Source: an uncultured Actinomyces sp.
GTDB taxonomy: Bacteria; Actinomycetota; Actinomycetes; Actinomycetales; Actinomycetaceae
Length of the DNA stretch: 64,000 nucleotides
Direction of reading: 5' to 3'
Assembly: GCA_900545825.1 (NCBI GenBank)
Contig: URAS01000008.1
Coordinates: 59,974-123,973, forward strand
Program-made: the position numbers and the translations under genes
The notes under the pieces: generated by a model
Databases searched by the model: none
Seen by the model: only the letters and a program-made list of their open reading frames with translations
Told to the model about the DNA's origin: nothing
Shown: positions 55,721 through 64,000 of the stretch, one piece after another
Layout of the letters: each line of letters starts with the position of its first letter
Position numbering within the stretch: position 1 is the stretch's first letter

Positions 55721-56989
55721 CTAGTGGGTGTCCTCGCCCGCCGCCGGACGCGGCTGGGTGCCGACCATGTGGGCGACGCCCGAGCCATCGGCAAACAACA
55801 GCTCGATGAGGTCGCCTTTTTTCACGTCGTGGACAGAACGAATAACGGTTTTGCCAGGCGTCCGCGCGATCGTGTAGCCACGCTCGAGGACCGACTGGGG
55901 CGAGAGCGCACGTAGGCTGGCCCGCGTCCCCTCCAAACGGCTGCGTTCCAGGCTGACCCGCGACGTCATCGACGCCTCCAGCCGGGCCCTGGCCGCGGCC
56001 AAGCCGTCGCGGTGCGGCGTCAACAGCGACGCTGGCGACGTCATGACGGGACGCGCCCGCATGTCCGAAAGCCCCTGGCGCTCGCGGTCGAGCCTGCCGG
56101 TGACGAGGGCGCGCAGCTTCGTGCGGGCGTCGTTGAGGTGGGCCTGCTCGTCCGCCAGGTCCGGGATGACGGCGCGGGCCGCGGCGGTTGGCGTCGACGC
56201 CCGGTAGTCCGCGACGAAGTCGAGCAGGGGAGTGTCGGTCTCGTGCCCGATCGCCGAGACGACGGGCGTCGAGCAGGCGGCGACCGCCCGGATCATCTGT
56301 TCGTCGGAGAAAGGCAGGAGGTCCTCGACGGAGCCTCCGCCGCGCGCGATGATGATGACGTCGACCTCGGGGATCGCGTCTAGTTCGGCGAGGGCGGCGC
56401 ACACCTGGCCGACGCATTGTGGCCCCTGCACGGCGACCTCGCGGATCTCGAAGCGGATCGCGGGCCACCGGGCGGCACCGTTGACCTCGACGTCGTGGCG
56501 GGCCTTCGCGTTGCGGCCACAGATGAGGCCGACGGTGCGCGGCATGAAAGGAAGCGGACGCTTGTGGGAGGCGTCAAAGACGCCCTCGGCCTGCAGTTTC
56601 CGCCGCAGCTCCTCGATGCGTTGAAGGAGCGACCCGATGCCCTCGATGTGGATCTCCTTGGCGAACAGCGCCAGGGACCCGTTGCCGGGATAAAAGTCGG
56701 GTTTGCACCACACGGTGACGCTGGCGCCCTCGTCGAAGGCGTCACCCAGCGGGGCAATAACCGAGCCGAAGCACTTGACCGTCATCGAGACGTCGCTGTC
56801 GTGGTCGCGCAGGACGAAGAACGCCATCTTGGTCCCGGGGCGGCGGCGATACTCGACAACCTGCCCGGTCACCCACAGCGCGGACATCCGGTCGACGTAG
56901 GCCTTGATCTTGTGCGAGAGCAACGCCAAGGGCCACGGATTGTCCCTGGTGGTCAACGCCGCGGTCGGTGCTAGGGGCTGGGAAGTCAC
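55721..56989 (-). CDS. xseA: Exodeoxyribonuclease VII large subunit
   Basis: Catalytic subunit of a single-strand DNA exonuclease. An N-terminal OB-fold (about 1-110, with WVTGQVVEYRRRPGTKMAF), then the catalytic core RTVGLICGRNAKARHDVE, DVIIIARGGGSVEDLLPF and SAIGHETDTPLLDFVADYRA, and a C-terminal coiled coil. The start is uncertain: GTG 56989 is seven bases after TAGAAT on the minus strand and could be leaderless; an in-frame ATG at 56998 lies inside that hexamer. Confidence 0.95.
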   Translation of the reverse strand: MTSQPLAPTAALTTRDNPWPLALLSHKIKAYVDRMSALWVTGQVVEYRRRPGTKMAFFVLRDHDSDVSMTVKCFGSVIAPLGDAFDEGASVTVWCKPDFYPGNGSLALFAKEIHIEGIGSLLQRIEELRRKLQAEGVFDASHKRPLPFMPRTVGLICGRNAKARHDVEVNGAARWPAIRFEIREVAVQGPQCVGQVCAALAELDAIPEVDVIIIARGGGSVEDLLPFSDEQMIRAVAACSTPVVSAIGHETDTPLLDFVADYRASTPTAAARAVIPDLADEQAHLNDARTKLRALVTGRLDRERQGLSDMRARPVMTSPASLLTPHRDGLAAARARLEASMTSRVSLERSRLEGTRASLRALSPQSVLERGYTIARTPGKTVIRSVHDVKKGDLIELLFADGSGVAHMVGTQPRPAAGEDTH

Positions 56990-57115
56990 GTTCAGCATTC
57001 TATCGGGAACGCCCATCACAATCTGGTGTCGATAAGCGTCGCATCTCGCGTTGGCGGGACAAATCCGCCATGATGAGAAAAGCTACGACGTGACCGGGTC
57101 AGGAATAGAGGGCAG

Positions 57116-58135
57116 ATGGGACAGGAAATCGCTGGCGAGAAGACGATTCTCCTCGCCGCGCCGCGCGGCTACTGTGCGGGCGTCGACCGCGCTGTCGACG
57201 CGGTAGAGAAGGCATTGGATCTCTATGGCGCCCCGGTCTATGTGCGAAAAGAGATCGTCCACAACAAGTTTGTTGTCGAATCCCTCTCTCAGAAGGGTGC
57301 GATCTTCGTCTCAGAGACCGACGAGGTCCCCGAGGGTGCCCGGGTTGTCTTCTCGGCGCACGGCGTCTCTCCGGCCGTCCACGAGGCAGCGAAGGAACGC
57401 CACCTGTTGACCATCGACGCCACCTGCCCGCTGGTCACCAAGGTTCACCGCGAGGCGCTTCGCTTCGCCCGTTCGGACTACGACATCATCCTCGTCGGCC
57501 ACCAGGGCCACGAAGAGGTCGAGGGCACCCAGGGCGAGGCGCCCCGCAACATTCAGGTCGTCGGCTCGCCCGAGGAGGTCGACTCGGTGGTCGTCCGCGA
57601 CCCGGAGAAGGTCGTGTGGATCTCGCAGACGACGCTCAGTGTCGACGAGACCCGCGAGACGGTTCAGCGGCTGCGCGAGCGGTTCCCCCACCTCGTCGAC
57701 CCGCCGTCGGACGACATCTGTTTTGCCACCCAGAACCGCCAGGGTGCGGTGAAAGAAATCGGGTCGCGCTGCGACGTCATGGTGGTCGTCGGGTCGGCCA
57801 ACTCGTCAAATTCGGTTCGGCTCAAGGAGGTCGCCCTCGAGGCTGGGGCCCGTGCGGCCTACCGCATCGACAAGGCCGCCGAGCTCGACCCCGCATGGTT
57901 CGACGGCGTGACGACGGTGGGGCTGACGTCGGGGGCGTCGGTTCCCGAAATCCTTGTGCGCGACGTTATCGATCAGCTGGCGCAGTGGGGTTTCGCCCAG
58001 GTGGAAGAGGTCCGGACAGCCCAGGAGTCGGTGACCTTCTCGCTGCCCAAGAACCTGCGCTCGGACCTCATGAAATCGGGACATATCGAGCGCCGGTCTC
58101 ATCGGCGTGAGAACGGGCCGGAGCACACCTGCTAG
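57116..58135 (+). CDS. ispH: 4-hydroxy-3-methylbut-2-enyl diphosphate reductase
   Basis: Last enzyme of the MEP isoprenoid pathway, an iron-sulfur protein. The three cluster cysteines are C20 (PRGYCAGVDRA), C104 (DATCPLV) and C202 (ICFATQNRQ). HNKFVV and SAHGVSP are also conserved. 339 aa. Together with the IspE half of the fusion at 29-30.8 kb it shows that this organism uses the MEP route. ATG preceded by AGGGCAG. Divergent from xseA. Confidence 0.97.
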   Translation: MGQEIAGEKTILLAAPRGYCAGVDRAVDAVEKALDLYGAPVYVRKEIVHNKFVVESLSQKGAIFVSETDEVPEGARVVFSAHGVSPAVHEAAKERHLLTIDATCPLVTKVHREALRFARSDYDIILVGHQGHEEVEGTQGEAPRNIQVVGSPEEVDSVVVRDPEKVVWISQTTLSVDETRETVQRLRERFPHLVDPPSDDICFATQNRQGAVKEIGSRCDVMVVVGSANSSNSVRLKEVALEAGARAAYRIDKAAELDPAWFDGVTTVGLTSGASVPEILVRDVIDQLAQWGFAQVEEVRTAQESVTFSLPKNLRSDLMKSGHIERRSHRRENGPEHTC

Positions 58136-58137
58136 CC

Positions 58138-59664
58138 ATGAGTCTCACCAGTTTTGCCGTTGTTGCCGCCTCTTGGGTGCTGTCTATTGCCCTCTTTGTC
58201 ACCACCGTTGCCCTCCTGGGCGCCCGTATTCGTGGCGGGGGGATTCTCCGTTTTTTTGGCATCCTCCTCACGTGTGTCAGCCTCATCCTGTCCATCGCCC
58301 TCACGGTTAACCGCCCGATGGGCTACGTCCAGACGGTGAGCGACGCCGTCGATATCCTCAAGGATCCGCCCAAGTCTGACCTCAAAGCCTCTGAGGTCGG
58401 GGCGCCTCCGAAGCCCACGACCCCGACCGAGATGGGGCCGACGACGCCGCTGCCGGCCATGTTGGCCGGGGTCAAGCCGTCCAGCCCCGAGTATGCGCGC
58501 TGGACTGCCCAGTGGACTCCGGACTCCGACGGGTCGAAGGTGACGAAGTGGACGGGGCCGACGTCCCTTGTGACGGCGAAGATCCGCATATGGACGCCTC
58601 GGGGCTATTCGCCGACCGATAAGAAGACGTACAACGTCATCGAGTTCCTTCACGGCTATCCAGGGTCTCCCGACGGGGTCATGGGGGCGCTTAATGCTGC
58701 CACCGAATTCCAACGATTGATCGACGAGGGCGTCATCCCTCCGACGATTTTCGTCATTCCCGAGGCAAACGTCGATCCGGGGCCGCCCTCGTGCGCCGAT
58801 GTCCCGGGCAAAGCCCAGATCCAAAAATGGCTGTCTTTCGATATCCCCAAGATGCTGCGCACCCAGTTCCCCAACGTGGGATCTCAGCGTTCGCAATGGT
58901 TTATCACGGGGATTTCGTCTGGCGCGTATTGCGCGGGACGCTCCTACTTTGTCCACCCCGAGGTCTGGGGGATGGCCGGCGTCCTCTCGGGCTACGACTA
59001 TCCCGAGCTGGGGCCACTCGGTCAGGGCACGCGCGAGCTCGCCGAGGCCAACACGCTGTCGAAGATGGCGGCACAGCCTCGACACTATCCCGCGTGGATC
59101 TACGTTTCTGGCGCCGTGCCCGACCCCGACTCGATCGTCGTCGGGCAGAACCTCGTCGCCGCCGCTAGCCACAAGGGTGACCGTGTGTACGCTCATCTCT
59201 TGGCCACGGGGGGACACAACTGGTCCCAGTGGAAGGCCGAGATGCCGGTCATGCTCAAATGGTGGTCCGAGCAGCTGAAGGATCCGGCCATCACCAAGGC
59301 CCCGGCCGTCAACAACCAGATGGAGAAACAGACGGTCAAGGCTAAGGTCAAGAAGACGGTCGAACCCAAGGTGCTGTCGCTTATGGGGTGGGGGACGATC
59401 GGGGTGTCCGGATTCTTGACGTTCCTCGCGTTCCTCATGTGCATGGTGTTGGGGCCGATGATGGGCCACGACTTCTCGACGGCCAGACACCGACATGCGC
59501 ACGAGCGCAAGCCGGGCGCGGGCTCGATCATTACCCGCGCGGGGATGCTATTCCTGACGGTCGTCCTCGCCATTACCACGGTTCTCCTTGTCATTAACCG
59601 GCTGGGCACGTTCTACACGTCGCTCGACGAGGTGCTGAAGGTCATCGGTACCGCACTGGGCTAG
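58138..59664 (+). CDS. Membrane-anchored esterase (alpha/beta hydrolase, Esterase D type)
   Basis: A 508-aa protein with two N-terminal membrane segments (about 5-28 and 37-57), an extracytoplasmic alpha/beta-hydrolase domain (about 130-390) and two further membrane segments (about 420-443 and 461-487). FLHGYPGSP marks the oxyanion region, GISSGAYCAG (about 257) holds the nucleophile Ser in GxSxG, and TGGHNWSQWK holds the catalytic His. The fold is that of S-formylglutathione hydrolase and mycolyltransferase relatives. It starts two bases after the ispH stop, so it is co-expressed. Substrate unknown. Confidence 0.85.
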   Translation: MSLTSFAVVAASWVLSIALFVTTVALLGARIRGGGILRFFGILLTCVSLILSIALTVNRPMGYVQTVSDAVDILKDPPKSDLKASEVGAPPKPTTPTEMGPTTPLPAMLAGVKPSSPEYARWTAQWTPDSDGSKVTKWTGPTSLVTAKIRIWTPRGYSPTDKKTYNVIEFLHGYPGSPDGVMGALNAATEFQRLIDEGVIPPTIFVIPEANVDPGPPSCADVPGKAQIQKWLSFDIPKMLRTQFPNVGSQRSQWFITGISSGAYCAGRSYFVHPEVWGMAGVLSGYDYPELGPLGQGTRELAEANTLSKMAAQPRHYPAWIYVSGAVPDPDSIVVGQNLVAAASHKGDRVYAHLLATGGHNWSQWKAEMPVMLKWWSEQLKDPAITKAPAVNNQMEKQTVKAKVKKTVEPKVLSLMGWGTIGVSGFLTFLAFLMCMVLGPMMGHDFSTARHRHAHERKPGAGSIITRAGMLFLTVVLAITTVLLVINRLGTFYTSLDEVLKVIGTALG

Positions 59665-59673
59665 GATGGCCCC

Positions 59674-60750
59674 GTGGCACTGACTATTGGTATTGCGGGA
59701 CTGCCCAACGTTGGCAAGTCGACGCTCTTTAATGCACTGACTCGCGCGACCGTGCTGGCGGCGAACTATCCGTTTGCGACGATCGAGCCGAATATCGGGA
59801 TCGTCAACCTTCCCGACCCCAGGCTCGGGGTGTTGGCGCAGATGTTTAACTCGGCCAAGGTCGTTCCGGCGACCGTGAGCTTCGTCGATATTGCCGGCAT
59901 CGTCCGCGGCGCGTCCGAGGGCGAGGGCCTGGGCAACCAGTTCCTCGCGAACATTCGTGAGGCCGACGCGATCTGCCAGGTCACCCGCGTCTTCGCCGAT
60001 CCCGATGTCGTCCACGTCGACGGCAAGATCGATCCGGCGGCCGATATCGAGACCATCTCGACCGAGCTTGTGCTGGCGGACTTGCAGACGATGGAAAAGA
60101 CGGTTCCCCGGCTCGAGAAAGAGCTGCGTGGCCGCAAGATCGAGCCGGAGGTCCTCGAGCAGGCCAAGGCGTGCGTGAAATACCTTGAGGACGGCCGCGT
60201 CATTTCGTCGGTCACCGACCTCGATCCCGAGATCGTCCGCCAGTTCCAGCTGCTGACGTCCAAACCGTTTATCTACGTGTTCAACATGGACGCCGACGGC
60301 ATGGAGGACGCCGCCCTCCAGGATCAGCTGCGCCAGCTGGTCGCCCCGGCCGAGGCCGTGTTCCTCGACGCGGGATTTGAAGCCGAGCTCGTCGAGCTCG
60401 AGGCCGACGAGGCGAAAGAGATGCTCGCCGAGGCCGGCCAGGACGAGTCGGGTCTCGACAAGCTGGCCCGGGTCGGTTTCGACACCCTGGGGTTGCAGAC
60501 CTTCCTCACGGCGGGCGAGAAGGAAACGCGCGCGTGGACGATCCACAAGGGGTGGACGGCCCCGCAGGCGGCCGGCGTCATCCACACCGACTTCGAGCGT
60601 GGCTTCATCAAGGCCGACGTCGTCTCCTACGACGACCTCGTCGAGCTTGGGTCGCTCCATGCGGCCCGCGAACACGGCAAGGTCCGCCAGGAGGGCAAAG
60701 ATTACGTCATGCGTGACGGCGACGTCGTCGAGTTCAAGTTCAACGTCTAG
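59674..60750 (+). CDS. ychF: Redox-regulated ATPase YchF (OLA1 family)
   Basis: A 358-aa Obg-like ATPase. GLPNVGKST (9-17) is the P-loop, DIAGIVRGASEGEGLGNQ the switch region, and FNMDADG replaces the G4 NKxD motif, which explains the preference for ATP over GTP in this family. A TGS domain ends the protein (VVSYDDLVELGS, GKDYVMRDGDVVEF). YchF is a ribosome-associated stress regulator. The GTG start lies six bases after TAGGAT: probably leaderless. Confidence 0.96.
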   Translation: MALTIGIAGLPNVGKSTLFNALTRATVLAANYPFATIEPNIGIVNLPDPRLGVLAQMFNSAKVVPATVSFVDIAGIVRGASEGEGLGNQFLANIREADAICQVTRVFADPDVVHVDGKIDPAADIETISTELVLADLQTMEKTVPRLEKELRGRKIEPEVLEQAKACVKYLEDGRVISSVTDLDPEIVRQFQLLTSKPFIYVFNMDADGMEDAALQDQLRQLVAPAEAVFLDAGFEAELVELEADEAKEMLAEAGQDESGLDKLARVGFDTLGLQTFLTAGEKETRAWTIHKGWTAPQAAGVIHTDFERGFIKADVVSYDDLVELGSLHAAREHGKVRQEGKDYVMRDGDVVEFKFNV

Positions 60751-60846
60751 CCTTCTCGCTCACCGACCGGGTGGGATGCCCCTCCGGTCGGTGGCCCCAG
60801 CGCCGGCAGCGTAGGGCGGCTTGCGGCACACGTCAGAGAGGACGGG

Positions 60847-62505
60847 GTGGCCACCATGGTCCAGTATTTTCGGGCAGGGTCGGTGTTTACCGGCGTGTCT
60901 GAGGACGATCGTGCCGAGGCGTTCGCCGTCGAGGACGGCCGATTCGTCTGGGTCGGACGGGCCGACCAGCTGCCCGCCGACGCCCGGGTCACTGACCTTG
61001 GCGACCTCGTCATTCCCGGTCTGCTCGACGTCCACACGCACGCCGGCTACGTCGCCCGTCTCATCGACTCGGTGGCTTGCCTGCCGCCCGTCGTCACCGA
61101 CATCGACTCCCTCGTCGCCGCCCTACGCGGCCATAACAACGCCGGCAAGTCCGGATGGATCGAGGGGTGGGGATACGATGAGTCGCTCCTCGCCGAGGGG
61201 CGCACCCCGACCAGGCACGACCTCGACCGGGTATCGACTACGCAGCCCGTCTACGTCCAACGGTCGGATTGCCACTCGGGCATCTGCAATTCGGTCGCGC
61301 TCGCCCTCGCCGGGATCACACGCGACACTCCCGATCCCGACGATGGGTTCTTCGGCCGCGACGCCGACGGCGAGCCCAACGGCGTCCTCGTCGAGCACGA
61401 CGCCAACCAGCGCGTCTACGCCCTCATGGTCGGCGACGGCGGGTTTGACGCCGATCTGCGCCACCTCGTCGCGTCGAACGACCACTTCCTTCAGCGGGGC
61501 CTCGTCGGCATTACCGACATGATGGGCAAGCCGACAGGATACGACCTCCGCGAGCTGTTCGATCGGGCCGCGGCCCAAGGATTCACCCCACGCGTGCGCT
61601 ACTACCTGGGGCTCGACTACCTCGACGCCCAGGGATGCGACCGGCTCGAGGCCGACCCGCCCACCCGTCGAGTCGGGCTGGGTGGCATTAAGCTGTTCGG
61701 CGACGGGTCGATGTCGAACAAGACGGCGTGGATGCGCGACCCCTACCGGGGCGGTGGAGTGGGGATGCAGATGCTCACCGACGCCGACTGCCTCCGCGCG
61801 CTGGAGCTCGCCCGCTCCGGCGGCGTCCAGATCGCCGTCCACGCCATGGGGGACGCAGCGATCAACCAGATCATCGACGTCTTCGGCGACTGCGAACCCT
61901 GGCTCACCTCGTGGGGAATCCCCAGCGTGCGCATCGAGCACGCCACCCTGCTCGATCAAGCGACGCTTGAGAGGCTGCGCGACGCCCGGATGGACTTCGG
62001 CATCGTTAGTAACCTCAACTTCCTGTTCGCCGAGGTCGGCTCGTACCGGCGGAACCTCACCGACGACCAGTTCTCGCGGTGCTACCCGCTGGGCGATTTG
62101 TGCCGGATGATGCCCGCCGTGGCGTTGGCCTCCGACTGCCCAGCGACGACGTGGGCGGATCCGGACGACCCCTTCTACCAGATGGGTGCGGCATGTACAC
62201 GTCGGGCATGGGACGGCTCCGATATTGGTCGCGACCAGGCCATTTCTCCCGCCCAGGCGCTCATGCTTTTCACCGGGAGAGCGCGTCGCCTCGTCGCCAT
62301 GCCCGACCTGGGGAGGATCGTCCCCGGCGCCGAAGCCTCGTTCGTCGTGCCCGATCGCGACTTCCTTTCGGGCCCGATCGAGGACGTCGCCCACGCCCGC
62401 GTCCATCAGACGTGGGTGCGGGGCCAGCTCGCGTGGTCGTCCTCGATCTCGCGCGAGGCGGGCGTCACCTCGCTAGCCTGGAGGCATGAGCGGCACGCAC
62501 TATGA
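60847..62505 (+). CDS. Amidohydrolase family 3 (YtcJ-like) protein
   Basis: A 552-aa metal-dependent hydrolase with the metal motif DVHTHAG (61-67), GIKLFGDGSMSNKTAWM, HAMGDAAINQI and RIEHATLL, followed by SDCPATTW and a C-terminal composite-domain strand. This is the YtcJ/N-substituted formamide deformylase-like subgroup; the substrate is not known. GTG 60847 is preferred because GAGAGGA lies just upstream; ATG 60856 is a second candidate. The last 20 bases overlap the next gene. Confidence 0.88.
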   Translation: MATMVQYFRAGSVFTGVSEDDRAEAFAVEDGRFVWVGRADQLPADARVTDLGDLVIPGLLDVHTHAGYVARLIDSVACLPPVVTDIDSLVAALRGHNNAGKSGWIEGWGYDESLLAEGRTPTRHDLDRVSTTQPVYVQRSDCHSGICNSVALALAGITRDTPDPDDGFFGRDADGEPNGVLVEHDANQRVYALMVGDGGFDADLRHLVASNDHFLQRGLVGITDMMGKPTGYDLRELFDRAAAQGFTPRVRYYLGLDYLDAQGCDRLEADPPTRRVGLGGIKLFGDGSMSNKTAWMRDPYRGGGVGMQMLTDADCLRALELARSGGVQIAVHAMGDAAINQIIDVFGDCEPWLTSWGIPSVRIEHATLLDQATLERLRDARMDFGIVSNLNFLFAEVGSYRRNLTDDQFSRCYPLGDLCRMMPAVALASDCPATTWADPDDPFYQMGAACTRRAWDGSDIGRDQAISPAQALMLFTGRARRLVAMPDLGRIVPGAEASFVVPDRDFLSGPIEDVAHARVHQTWVRGQLAWSSSISREAGVTSLAWRHERHAL

Positions 62506-63703
62506 CTACGTCATTGTCGGCGGCGGCATGGCGGCTTCGGCCGTCGTCGACGGGATCCGCGCCGTCGACCGGACGGGCACGATCGGAATCCTCTCGCGAG
62601 AAGACTATGAGCCCTATTCCCGGCCCGGACTGTCGAAGGCCCTGTGGCGCAAACCCGACATGACGATCGCCGACCTCTTCATGAGCGGGCCCGCCGTCGA
62701 GGGCGTGACCTTTGTTTCGGGCGCCAACGTCGTCCGGCTCGATCGCGACGCCAAGGTTGTCACCTGCGCCGATGGGCGCCAGTTCGGCTACACCAAGCTC
62801 GTCCTCGCGATGTCTGGCGAGGCGACAACCGGCGGGATCGACGCAGGGGAGCGGATCCGCCATTATCGCGACCTCGACGACTACCAGGCCATCCGTGCGA
62901 TCGCCGAAGACGGCGGGCACGTCGTCGTCGCCGGCGACGGTTTCATCGGTATCGAAATGGCGGCGGTGCTCGCCGACAGCCCGGCCAGGGTGACCTGGGT
63001 GTTCGAGCACGAGCTTCCCGGCTCGACGCGCTTCCCGAAAGAAATCGCCGCCCATCTGTCCCGGGAATTCCGCTCGCGCGGCGTCACCTTCGTCCATCCG
63101 GCGCGAATCGCCTCGGCGTACGAAGACGACAAGACGGTGACCGTGACGCTCGAGGACGGCCGCCAGATCACGGCGGACGCCCTCGTCACCGGCCTGGGGC
63201 TGGCTCTCCCCCTCGACTGGGTTGCCGAAGCCGGCATTACCGTTGACGACGGCGTACGGGTCGACGAGCACTGGCGCACGAACGACCCCGATATCTACGC
63301 CGCGGGCGACATCGCCAACGTGCCGTGCCCCATCGTCGGCCACCGCCGGATCGAGCACAAGGACGCCGCCTTGACGGGAGGCGAGGCCGCCGGACGAAAC
63401 GTCGCCGGCCAGCCGACGACCGACGAGCACATTCCCTTCTTCTATTCCTTCATTTTCGACGACGCCTACGAGGCGCTGGGGATCACCGACGCCGAGGGGC
63501 CGCACATCGTCGACTGGATCGAGCCCGGGCATTCCGCCGTTGTCTACTACCAAGACGCTGAGGGCCTCCTCGAGGGCGTCCTCTTGTGGAACCTTCCGGC
63601 GAATGACGATTGGGACCCGAAGCAGGCGGCCGAGGCCCTCCTCAAGGTGCGCGAGCCCTACGCCGAAGACCAGTTAAGGGGAGCGATCCACCGACCCTGG
63701 TAG
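62486..63703 (+). CDS. FAD-dependent pyridine nucleotide-disulphide oxidoreductase family protein
   Basis: A 405-aa flavoprotein with the N-terminal dinucleotide motif VGGGMAASA (11-19), YEPYSRPGLSK, a second NAD(P)-binding motif VVVAGDGFIGIEMA (about 146-159), and the FAD motif DIYAAGDIANVP (about 269-280), then a C-terminal domain like that of ferredoxin reductases and AIF. Likely a ferredoxin/rubredoxin-type reductase; the partner is not nearby. ATG 62486 lies exactly six bases after TAGCCT, and this promoter sits inside the end of the amidohydrolase gene. Confidence 0.9.
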   Translation: MSGTHYDYVIVGGGMAASAVVDGIRAVDRTGTIGILSREDYEPYSRPGLSKALWRKPDMTIADLFMSGPAVEGVTFVSGANVVRLDRDAKVVTCADGRQFGYTKLVLAMSGEATTGGIDAGERIRHYRDLDDYQAIRAIAEDGGHVVVAGDGFIGIEMAAVLADSPARVTWVFEHELPGSTRFPKEIAAHLSREFRSRGVTFVHPARIASAYEDDKTVTVTLEDGRQITADALVTGLGLALPLDWVAEAGITVDDGVRVDEHWRTNDPDIYAAGDIANVPCPIVGHRRIEHKDAALTGGEAAGRNVAGQPTTDEHIPFFYSFIFDDAYEALGITDAEGPHIVDWIEPGHSAVVYYQDAEGLLEGVLLWNLPANDDWDPKQAAEALLKVREPYAEDQLRGAIHRPW

Positions 63704-64000
63704 GCGGCTCTGCCCGGTGCACGATGACGGCCGAATCCAGAGAGCGAAGACGACGCGCTACCGGTGCCCAGCCTACCCGCAGGCTGTGACCTGGGTGACA
63801 GGCGCGCCGTGGTTGGCGCGAAAAATGCGCCGGCCAACAGACGGCGCGTCGCCATTATCGCAGGTCGGAGCCCGTTTTGGGCGACTGTGATGCGGCTCAC
63901 ACCGAATTGGTTTGACGTGGGGGGTGGGGGTGGGTAGTGTTTTCTTTCGTTGCGCCGGGGTTGGCCGATCGGGACTGTGGTTCTGGTTGGTTGGTTTTGG
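63704..64000 (+). other. Gene-free end region with outward promoter
   Basis: No credible gene. The stretch after the flavoprotein gene has only imperfect inverted repeats, the clearest at about 63812-63840 (TTGGCGC/GCGCC-type). From 63911 the sequence becomes strongly G/T-rich and contains a promoter reading out of the window. Confidence 0.6.
63912..63940 (+). promoter_or_regulatory. Strong promoter-like sequence facing out of the window
   Basis: TTGACG (63912-63917), 17 bp, then TAGTGT (63935-63940). Near-consensus -35, ideal spacing and a G-rich spacer followed by a T-rich, GT-rich leader resemble actinobacterial rRNA operon promoters. The product lies beyond the window. Confidence 0.55.

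Overview
The window is high-GC DNA from an actinobacterium. Gene order is that of the conserved actinobacterial backbone: tatD-rpf-rsmA-ispE; tRNA-Gln-prs-rplY-pth-mfd; eno-ftsB-DUF501-ppx; greA-hemolysin III-uppS; xseB-xseA-ispH-ychF. A pta-ackA pair and an oxygen-independent class III ribonucleotide reductase (nrdDG) point to a fermentative facultative anaerobe. An Actinomycetaceae-like organism fits best, but that is inference. GTG starts are common, and several genes look leaderless.

Layout. 1-3.0 kb: tail of a DUF6350 membrane protein, a ZTP riboswitch, purH and a DUF3017 gene. 3.0-7.4 kb: a leftward group (ornithine cyclodeaminase-like, nadE, nitroreductase) facing a carboxymuconolactone-decarboxylase-like gene. 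7.4-12 kb: leftward pta-ackA, then guaA. 12-16.7 kb: a leftward GH3 beta-glucosidase and MFS transporter pair and an orphan membrane protein. 16.7-18.6 kb: an AbiEi/AbiEii toxin-antitoxin pair bracketed by two ~130-bp direct repeats, each carrying two hairpins; a third, diverged copy follows guaA. 18.7-22.3 kb: a UvrA2-type ATPase without a UvrB-binding domain and an aldo/keto reductase. 22.3-32.7 kb: NrdR-box-controlled nrdDG, tatD, two G5/DUF348 cell-wall hydrolases, an RsmA-IspE fusion and an ABC-F protein. 32.7-37 kb: a leftward MacAB-like export cluster with MarR and TetR regulators. 37-49.4 kb: tRNA-Gln, prs, rplY, pth, mfd, a lipoprotein, eno, ftsB, DUF501, ppx, nhaA and a short tRNA with a UAA anticodon. 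49.4-63.7 kb: a Bax1-I protein, a GNAT, msrA, an AI-2E-family permease, greA, hemolysin III, uppS, exonuclease VII, ispH, an esterase, ychF, an amidohydrolase and a flavoprotein. The last 100 bases hold a strong promoter-like sequence facing out of the window, possibly for an rRNA operon.

Most of the content is housekeeping. The parts most worth following up are the repeat-flanked AbiE cassette and its hairpin element, the RsmA-IspE fusion, the short UAA tRNA, the tandem TACG-N4-CGTA sites before hemolysin III/uppS, and a recurrent TANNNT-N6-start-codon arrangement that predicts leaderless mRNAs. No transposase, prophage or CRISPR array is visible.
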